Source: Nocardia fusca NBRC 14340
GTDB lineage: Bacteria; Actinomycetota; Actinomycetes; Mycobacteriales; Mycobacteriaceae
Length of the DNA: 64,000 nt
Direction: 5' to 3'
NCBI RefSeq assembly: GCF_001618425.1
Contig: NZ_BDCU01000018.1
Span: forward strand, 62,001 to 126,000
Shown: positions 58,764-64,000 of the stretch, one piece after another
How the letters are laid out: each line of letters starts with the position of its first letter
How positions within the stretch are numbered: position 1 is the first letter of the stretch
Program-made: the position numbers and the translations under genes
The notes under the pieces: model-generated
What the model was told of the DNA's origin: nothing
What the model saw: only the letters and a program-made list of their open reading frames with translations
Database searches by the model: none

Positions 58764-59276
58764 CTACCGGCCGGCGCCGTTCCGCGTCGGCACCACGGGG
58801 TGGGCGTCGGGTACCAGGATCGTCGTGTGCCACCGGTCGTCCTCCCACATCTGTGCCGGGAGGACCGAGTCCGGTCGACCGTCGAGCGGTGTGGCCAGGG
58901 CGATCACCAGGGTGGTCCGTTCGATCAGGCGGCGTCGTGTCCGGTTCATCGGGCCGGAGATCTCCAGGACTCCCGGGCCGGGACCCAGTGTGGCGGGGAC
59001 GTCCACCCGCAGCGGCGCCGGTGTCCACGTCGTGGGATCGTCGCCGCGCCGGGCGAGGTAGGTGCGCGGAGCGTCCGCGGTGCCGAACGAGAGCGCGGCC
59101 AGCGCCCGGTCGGCGCGGGGGAGGCCGAAGAGCTCCCAGAATCCCGCGGACAGCCAGGTACGGACCGGCAGCGCGATCGTTCGGTCGTCCCGGACGATCG
59201 CTGGGGAATCGATATGGACAAGGGTGATTCCACTCGTGCGCACATGCATCCTCGCGCTCGATCGAACGGCCCTCAT
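58764..59276 (-). CDS. Uncharacterised protein coupled to GreA-like gene
   Basis: A 170-residue protein of unknown family: ITLVHIDSPAIVRDDRTIAL, RTWLSAGFWELFGLPRADRA, YLARRGDDPTTWTPAPLRVD, RRLIERTTLVIALATPLDG and WEDDRWHTTILVPDAHPVVP. It looks like a soluble beta-rich protein. ATG 59276 overlaps the stop of the GreA-like gene as ATGA, so translation is coupled. An internal ATG nine codons on is an alternative start. Confidence 0.65.
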   Translation of the reverse strand: MRAVRSSARMHVRTSGITLVHIDSPAIVRDDRTIALPVRTWLSAGFWELFGLPRADRALAALSFGTADAPRTYLARRGDDPTTWTPAPLRVDVPATLGPGPGVLEISGPMNRTRRRLIERTTLVIALATPLDGRPDSVLPAQMWEDDRWHTTILVPDAHPVVPTRNGAGR

Positions 59277-59749
59277 GCCGAGTGAGAAGCGCTCGTCACA
59301 GTGTGCCCGTAGGGGACGGCCTCGAGCAGGGTGACCCGGAACTCGGTGCCGTTGGGTACGCGGTAGGTGCGTTGTTCGCCGCGCCGGGCTCCGGTGAGCG
59401 CGGCTCCCAGGGGCGAGTCCGGGGAGTAGACCTCCAGATCGTCGTGGTCGCCGGCGCGGCTGCCGAGCAGGAATGTTTCGGTGTCGGCGGTGTCGTCGTA
59501 GCGGACGGTGAGCACCATCCCGGGTTCGGCGATACCGTCGTCCGGTGGGTCCTGCCCGAATACGGCGTTGTTCAACAGGTCCCGGATATGCGCGATACGG
59601 GCCAGCCGCTGGCGCCGAGCGGTGAGCCGGTCTTCCGGGTCGGCGTTCTCGGGCTGCCCGGCGGCTTCGGCGGCGAGCAGTTCGGCCAGTTCGGACCGGA
59701 GTTGTTCGTGTGCGTGCGGTGTCAGCCATACAGGCGAGCTATTGGTCAT
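59273..59749 (-). CDS. GreA/GreB-family transcription elongation factor-like protein
   Basis: A 158-residue protein. The N-terminal coiled-coil part (HAHEQLRSELAELLAAEAAG, RLTARRQRLARIAHIRDLLNN) is followed by the GreA/B C-terminal FKBP-like domain (PGMVLTVRYDDTADTETFLL, YSPDSPLGAALTGARRGEQR, GTEFRVTLLEAVPYG). Conserved acidic residues at the coiled-coil tip (PENADPEDR) would enter the RNA polymerase secondary channel. It is distinct from the housekeeping GreA in being small and paired with an unknown gene. The start at 59749 is chosen because the upstream residues are Arg/Pro shadow sequence. Confidence 0.85.
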   Translation of the reverse strand: MTNSSPVWLTPHAHEQLRSELAELLAAEAAGQPENADPEDRLTARRQRLARIAHIRDLLNNAVFGQDPPDDGIAEPGMVLTVRYDDTADTETFLLGSRAGDHDDLEVYSPDSPLGAALTGARRGEQRTYRVPNGTEFRVTLLEAVPYGHTVTSASHSA

Positions 59750-60078
59750 ATCCGTCCTACAGGGATTCGATCGGAAAGAGTTCTGCCGTCGGGGTCGGGG
59801 GAGGAGAGGCCGCCCCTGCGGCAGAACTCCGTGGAGCCGGGTACTCACGACACCGGCTCCACGGATGGGGAGATAGCCGAGGATTCAGCGGGGTATCGGG
59901 TCCTGCACCCGATACTGTGCTGCTCGTTCGCGGTCGAGCCGACTCGTTGCGCGCGCCATGCTCACCTCCACGTCGAACGATGCGCTGTAACAGCCATGAT
60001 GGCCCGGGGGGCGGCGGGGCGCATGTCCGTCCAGCACAGTTTCGCCCCCGCGAGTTGTTCAGTTTCTACAACCGGCGC
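59750..60078. other. Intergenic region
   Basis: About 330 bases between the PucR-type regulator and the GreA-like gene. No gene or clear repeat is seen; it should hold the promoter of the GreA-like operon. Confidence 0.4.
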
Positions 60079-61614
60079 TCAGTCGTCCTCGGAAGCCGCG
60101 AGATCGATCGTCATGGCGAGCCGGGTGCGTGCATCTTCCAGCTCGAGCGCGGCCACCTCGCGCATTTTCCGCATCCGGTTGCGAACGGTATTCGGGTGGA
60201 CGCCGAGATCGGCGGCGGCGACCACCGGATCGCCCTGGGCATCGAGCCACGCCCGCAGGGTCGCGACATAGTCCGTGGCGTGCGCGCTGTCGTACCGGCG
60301 CAACTGCGCGACCGGGCCACGCGCCGGTATCCGGCCGGTCCGTGCCGCCGCCCGCAACCGCTGGAGCAGGATCTCGCCCCACGATTCGTCGTAGGCCGGG
60401 TACGCGATATCGGCCGACCTCTGTTCGTGCAGCGCCAGGCACTCGTCCGCCTCCTGGCGGGAGGACGGCAGGTCGGCGGCCGTGGCAGGCCCGCCGATCC
60501 CCGCCGACAGCGTCACGCGGGCCGGGAGCGACGTGCGCAGCGCGGTCACCCAGTCCCGCGCCGTCCGCACCCGGTCGCTGGGCAGGATCGTGTAGACGGT
60601 GTTGTCCGACAGTGTGCTGCGGCCCGGCCGCGACCAGCCGAAACCGAATGTGGCCTGCTCGAAGGCCAGCAGCAGCCCGGCATGCCGTTCCGCCGCGATC
60701 TGCGCACGCACCGCGACCACACGTAAGGGTGCCGACGCCAACCCGAGCCGGCCGACCACGGTGGTGGCATCCGGGCTGCCCTCCAGCAGCCGGATCACCA
60801 GCTCGGATTCGACTTGGCGTTCCAGGTCCGCGCTGGCCCGCGACCGCAGCAGATGCAGGGCCACCGTCCGGGCCCCGTCGGCCAGTGCGGCCCGTCGGGC
60901 ACTCGGGATGGGTTCGGTGCAGGCCACCCACACCGAACCCAGCAGTTCCCGGCCCACCCGCACCGCGACCACCATCCGCCCGTCGAGCCCGTGCCCGGGG
61001 TCCGGTTCGACGAACACGGGTGCATCGGAGCTCGCCAGATGCGCATGGATTCCGCGTGATTCGAACAGTTCTCGCAAGGTAGCGGGTTGCCGGCGCTGCA
61101 GCACCGTCTCCCGCAGGGCTCGGTCGGCCACCCGCCCCAACGTGGAATGAGCCATCACGCGGGACAGCGGATCCTCGATCGTCACCGCGCCGTCCACCGC
61201 GGTCGCCAAGCTGTCCGCCAGCGCGAAGAGATCCGTGGGACCGCGCCCGGACGCGGTTTCCCGCCCCTCCAGCACCAGCCCGTAGACCACCCCGGCGAGC
61301 TGACTCCACGACACCGCGGGATCGACCACCAGCACCGCGACCCCGTCCTCGGGGCCGATCGCGGCCGCTTCGCGGTCGGCGCCGGCGCCGCCGCGCACGA
61401 GCACCGCGACCGCTTTCGCCGCCCGCGCCCCGGCCACCGCCGCCCGGACGGAACCGGCGCCCACGGCGAGGAGGATATCGCCGGTCGCTTCTTCCGCCCC
61501 GGTCGCGTCGAACATCGCGACGCTGCGGATCACGGTCGCCCGCGACACGGGGCAGCAGCGCAAGCGCACTCCATACCCGCCCAATACGTTCACGAGATGG
61601 TCCAACCGCACCAT
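60079..61614 (-). CDS. PucR-family transcriptional regulator
   Basis: A 511-residue regulator. The N-terminal PucR-type purine-catabolism domain includes AVAVLVRGGAGADREAAAIG and VAVLVVDPAVSWSQLAGVVY. A GAF-like centre follows (DPLSRVMAHSTLGRVADRAL, GRMVVAVRVGRELLGSVWVA). A CdaR-like segment (ARVTLSAGIGGPATAADLPS) precedes the C-terminal HTH VVAAADLGVHPNTVRNRMRK. Length and order are normal for the family. It is divergent from the gene at 61812. The effector is unknown. Confidence 0.9.
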   Translation of the reverse strand: MVRLDHLVNVLGGYGVRLRCCPVSRATVIRSVAMFDATGAEEATGDILLAVGAGSVRAAVAGARAAKAVAVLVRGGAGADREAAAIGPEDGVAVLVVDPAVSWSQLAGVVYGLVLEGRETASGRGPTDLFALADSLATAVDGAVTIEDPLSRVMAHSTLGRVADRALRETVLQRRQPATLRELFESRGIHAHLASSDAPVFVEPDPGHGLDGRMVVAVRVGRELLGSVWVACTEPIPSARRAALADGARTVALHLLRSRASADLERQVESELVIRLLEGSPDATTVVGRLGLASAPLRVVAVRAQIAAERHAGLLLAFEQATFGFGWSRPGRSTLSDNTVYTILPSDRVRTARDWVTALRTSLPARVTLSAGIGGPATAADLPSSRQEADECLALHEQRSADIAYPAYDESWGEILLQRLRAAARTGRIPARGPVAQLRRYDSAHATDYVATLRAWLDAQGDPVVAAADLGVHPNTVRNRMRKMREVAALELEDARTRLAMTIDLAASEDD

Positions 61615-61811
61615 GAACGACTCCTGTCCACCCTGGTCTCGTCACCGTAGCCGTGCCGGCGGTGGGGCCCGGAAGCCGGTGCCCCGCACCAGCGCCGCCG
61701 GGACCGGACGTATCGGAGTCCGGAACATCGTGGCCGGGAACAGTGTCGGAGGGCCGGGATACCCTCGGCCGTCGCTACCACCCGGGGCGCGACGGATCGA
61801 AGGAGGACCCG

Positions 61812-62402
61812 ATGAGGCCCGAGCGCACCGTGCGTGAAGTCGTGGATCTGATCGTCGAGCTCGGGCTCGTCGACCCGGAAACGCCCGCGCAGCGGACCTT
61901 CCTGGGCAGACAGCTGCTGGTGGAATCGTTCGACGAGCCGCTGAGCTACTACGGGCACACCGAGCAGAGCGCGGTGCTCGCCCTCCTCGACGAGCTGGGA
62001 ATCCGGTACACCTTCGACTACAAGACCTTCCGTCACATCGGTGAGAGCAGCCATGACGAACGTCGGGAGTGGTACGAATCCGAACTGCAGTCGATCGCGG
62101 AATGCAGCCGCGGGATGGTGACCATCACCGACGTGCGGCTGGTGGAGAACGACGAGCAATGGAAGCTCGTGTTCGACAGCAACGGAGTGACCGAGTCGTG
62201 GCCGGTGTATCCCGGTGACGGCGAAGACCTGGAAGCCGCGCTGGTCTTCGCCACCTATGTCACCGAAATCCACACCGGCCTCGTCGAACATTTCTGTTCC
62301 GTGAACCCCCTCGACGAAGACGTCAGCGGCGAAGCCGTTTTCGGTGATCCCGAAGCACTCAACAAGCTGGGAGTGCATTTCGGTCTCACCTTCGGGCCCT
62401 AG
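61812..62402 (+). CDS. Uncharacterised acidic protein
   Basis: A 196-residue acidic protein: VREVVDLIVELGLVDPETPA, YYGHTEQSAVLALLDELGIR, ECSRGMVTITDVRLVENDEQ, WKLVFDSNGVTESWPVYPGD and LNKLGVHFGLTFGP. No domain is recognised; the composition and strand pattern recall immunity-type or SUKH-like proteins only loosely. ATG 61812 has GAAGGAGGACCCG upstream, an excellent ribosome site. Its stop overlaps by four bases the convergent carboxylesterase gene. Confidence 0.75.
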   Translation: MRPERTVREVVDLIVELGLVDPETPAQRTFLGRQLLVESFDEPLSYYGHTEQSAVLALLDELGIRYTFDYKTFRHIGESSHDERREWYESELQSIAECSRGMVTITDVRLVENDEQWKLVFDSNGVTESWPVYPGDGEDLEAALVFATYVTEIHTGLVEHFCSVNPLDEDVSGEAVFGDPEALNKLGVHFGLTFGP

Positions 62403-63841
62403 GCGCGGCCGTTGCCGGTTGCTCGGCGTCCGGCCGGGGCATCGCCGCCGAACCGGCGGACGTGCGCTCCGTGGCGGAAGCGCGGCCATCCGGGATCACC
62501 GGTCCTGGCGAAGCGGACCCAGGCCGTGTGCATCTCCGTGGCCAACCGTGCCGGAGCTTCGGCCGGGCCGAGTAAGCCGCCCGGCCCGTGCAACTCCGGA
62601 AGCCGGAGGCAGTCGAACACGAAGGGCAGCTCCACCGCGTGGGCGGCCCCGAGCGCTCCACCCAGAGCTTCCGACCGCCAGGCGAATTCGTAGACGAACG
62701 CGTTACCGTGCGCTGCGGCAGCCCGGCGACTGCCCGTCCCGAACAGCGCATCGCCGAGAATCGCCGCGCGCAGCGCGCCGAAGGTAGCGTCCGGGTGCTG
62801 TGCCCGGTAGGCCGCGACGACCCGGTCCGGATCGGGGTGGGCGCGGGTGGCGATCGCCCGCACATCCGCGGCGGTCGAATTCGCCGGTTCCCCCTGCGGG
62901 GCGAGATAGAGATTGCCCTCCTCGGTATTCGTGCCGATCAGCAGATCGACCGCGGCCGACCAACTCTGCGCGGGCTGTGATTCCGCGACGAGGCCGAACG
63001 GGCTCAGCCCGAGCAGCGGGTCGAAGTCAGTGCTGGTGCGCAGGTCCAGCCCGTGCAAGGCCGAGACGACGCCGACGAGATCCGCGTCGGACACCGAGGC
63101 GAAGCCCGATACCGTCGGGGCCACCGCGAGGGCCGCCGCGGCGGCCCGCGTGACCCGCGCGCCCTGTTCCGGTGAGAACGCGCCGAAACCGTTACCGCTC
63201 TGCACGATCGCCCGCCGGAAGAGGCCCGCGGCTGCTTCGGAGGCGATTACCGCGCCGACGATCGTGGCGCCCGCCGACTGCCCGAACAGGGTGACGTTCC
63301 CCGGATCGCCGCCGAAGGCCGCGATATTCCGGCCGACCCAGCCCAGCGCGGCGACGATATCGAGCACACCCCGGTTGCGCGGGGCCCCGGGGAGTTCCAG
63401 AAATCCGGAGACCCCCAGCCGGTACTGCACGGTCACCAGCACGACTCCGTCGCGCGCGAACGCGGAACCCTCGTAGATCGGGGCGCGAGCGGACCCGGCG
63501 ACGAAACCTCCGCCGTGCACGAACACCATGACCGGGCAGTCCACCGCACCGACCGGGGACCGGATATCGACGGTGAGATAGTCCTCGCCCCGGATCCAGC
63601 CGGGCCCGAAATACGGTGACATATCGAGTGCGCCGAACCCGTCCCGGCGAGGCTGCGGCGCGGTCGGGCCCGGCCGGGTGGCGTCGAGCACGCCGGTCCA
63701 CGGCTCCCGGGGCGCCGGTGGCGCGAATCGGCCCGCCCCGAGCGGGGGCGCGGCATAGGGAACGGAGAAGAAGCGGCGCACGGTGCCGGCCACGGTGCCG
63801 CGCAGGACTCCCTCGGTGGTGGTGACAGTGGTATCGGACAT
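62399..63841 (-). CDS. Type-B carboxylesterase
   Basis: A 480-residue alpha/beta-hydrolase hydrolysing carboxylic esters. Oxyanion hole is VFVHGGGFVAGSA. The nucleophile elbow is VTLFGQSAGATIVGAV. The acidic residue is in LLIGTNTEEGNLYLAPQGEP, and the His segment is near GAAHAVELPFVFD. The N-terminal VRRFFSVPYAAPPLGAGRF is the family signature. No signal peptide, so it is probably cytoplasmic. The stop overlaps the convergent gene. The MBL-type gene lies directly upstream on the same strand (20 bp), suggesting an operon of two hydrolases. Confidence 0.93.
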   Translation of the reverse strand: MSDTTVTTTEGVLRGTVAGTVRRFFSVPYAAPPLGAGRFAPPAPREPWTGVLDATRPGPTAPQPRRDGFGALDMSPYFGPGWIRGEDYLTVDIRSPVGAVDCPVMVFVHGGGFVAGSARAPIYEGSAFARDGVVLVTVQYRLGVSGFLELPGAPRNRGVLDIVAALGWVGRNIAAFGGDPGNVTLFGQSAGATIVGAVIASEAAAGLFRRAIVQSGNGFGAFSPEQGARVTRAAAAALAVAPTVSGFASVSDADLVGVVSALHGLDLRTSTDFDPLLGLSPFGLVAESQPAQSWSAAVDLLIGTNTEEGNLYLAPQGEPANSTAADVRAIATRAHPDPDRVVAAYRAQHPDATFGALRAAILGDALFGTGSRRAAAAHGNAFVYEFAWRSEALGGALGAAHAVELPFVFDCLRLPELHGPGGLLGPAEAPARLATEMHTAWVRFARTGDPGWPRFRHGAHVRRFGGDAPAGRRATGNGRA

Positions 63842-63861
63842 TCCGTTGTTCCTGTTCGGGT

Positions 63862-64000
63862 TCAGATCCGGGTGAACGGGGCCCAGGCCGTGACGGCGAA
63901 CGAGTCGCCGCTGCGCGTGACCTCCGCGCCGCCGTGGCCGCCGAGATGGGCGGGGATCACGAGCGCGTTGTCGTCGGCGGCGCGGGCGAGCAACCGGCGG
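63862..64000 (-). CDS. C-terminal end of probable MBL-fold hydrolase (5' part outside window)
   Basis: The visible last 45 codons read LLARAADDNALVIPAHLGGH, then GGAEVTRSGDSFAVTAWAPF and a stop at 63862. The IPAHLGGHG segment resembles the final metal-ligand histidine region of metallo-beta-lactamase-fold hydrolases common in actinobacteria. The start is beyond the right edge. Located 20 bp upstream of the carboxylesterase start. Confidence 0.5.
   Translation of the reverse strand, partial: RRLLARAADDNALVIPAHLGGHGGAEVTRSGDSFAVTAWAPFTRI

Noticed and set aside
1..64000. CRISPR arrays, rRNA and tRNA genes
   Set aside because: No regularly spaced direct repeats and no cloverleaf or rRNA-like stretches were noticed on either strand by reading; a covariance search would settle this.

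Overview
The window is very GC-rich, with strongly GC-biased third codon positions. It carries LAL-type LuxR regulators, F420/LLM-type oxidoreductases, PucR regulators and type VII-secretion-style effectors with glycine-zipper plus proline-rich regions. Together these point to an actinobacterium of the Nocardia/Rhodococcus group (inference from gene content and protein style; no rRNA or tRNA is present to confirm it). About two thirds of the window is an accessory region with unusually many broken genes.

Left part (1-29 kb): a patatin-like lipase runs off the left edge. It is followed by a SnoaL-like protein, a small secreted protein, a YCII/DGPF protein and a decayed PI3/4-kinase-like gene. 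Three large ATP-binding LuxR (LAL) regulators lie at 4.4-7.2, 7.7-10.4 and 18.3-21.0 kb. Between and after them sit small-molecule enzymes: two SDRs, a metallo-beta-lactamase-fold hydrolase, a ferritin-like protein, an NmrA-like protein, an orphan fumarate reductase/SdhA-type flavoprotein and an LtrA membrane protein. An ECF41-like sigma factor whose C-terminal SnoaL domain is missing lies at 21.4 kb. Four of the enzyme genes (MBL hydrolase, ferritin-like, NmrA-like, SDR) each carry upstream the same promoter-like motif, GTCAC-N18/19-GTCC-(T/A)AG, which fits an ECF41-type regulon. A LysR regulator, LLM oxidoreductase, truncated F420-NADPH oxidoreductase, GNAT protein, glutaminase with a STAS-like tail, AhpD-like protein and pirin follow.

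Middle part (29-39 kb): a gene graveyard with a fragment of an S9 peptidase, a frameshifted type VII-associated-looking protein, an internally deleted IS630 transposase and pieces that duplicate genes found intact at 53.8-55.2 kb. Intact genes here include an MmcQ/YjbR protein, a PI3/4-kinase-like protein, a patatin-like protein, a lipase-like putative effector with two small coupled genes, and a secreted PQQ-type beta-propeller.

Toxin island (39.6-55.6 kb): two giant proteins share the same N-terminal 310 residues and a Pro/Thr-rich linker but carry different C-termini. One has an HDFGH module plus a large tip domain; the other carries a complete-looking GT4 glycosyltransferase. Between them lie a broken orphan copy of the first tip (with its first ~170 bp inverted), a frameshifted small downstream gene, a zeta-toxin kinase, two head-to-head truncated genes and a YbaB-like protein. 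Three loci (34.2, 48.7 and 55.5 kb) share a gap-free 54-bp upstream module. Two of them also have the palindrome TGTGCACAGTGCAC exactly 11 bp before it, and a close variant precedes the zeta gene. This suggests common control of the effector genes. A PucR regulator and a membrane-anchored protein close the island.

Right part (55.7-64 kb): a flavohemoprotein gene deleted inside its globin domain, an intact S9 peptidase, a GreA/GreB-like factor coupled to an unknown gene, a second PucR regulator, an unknown acidic protein, a type-B carboxylesterase and the tail of a probable MBL-fold hydrolase cut by the right edge.
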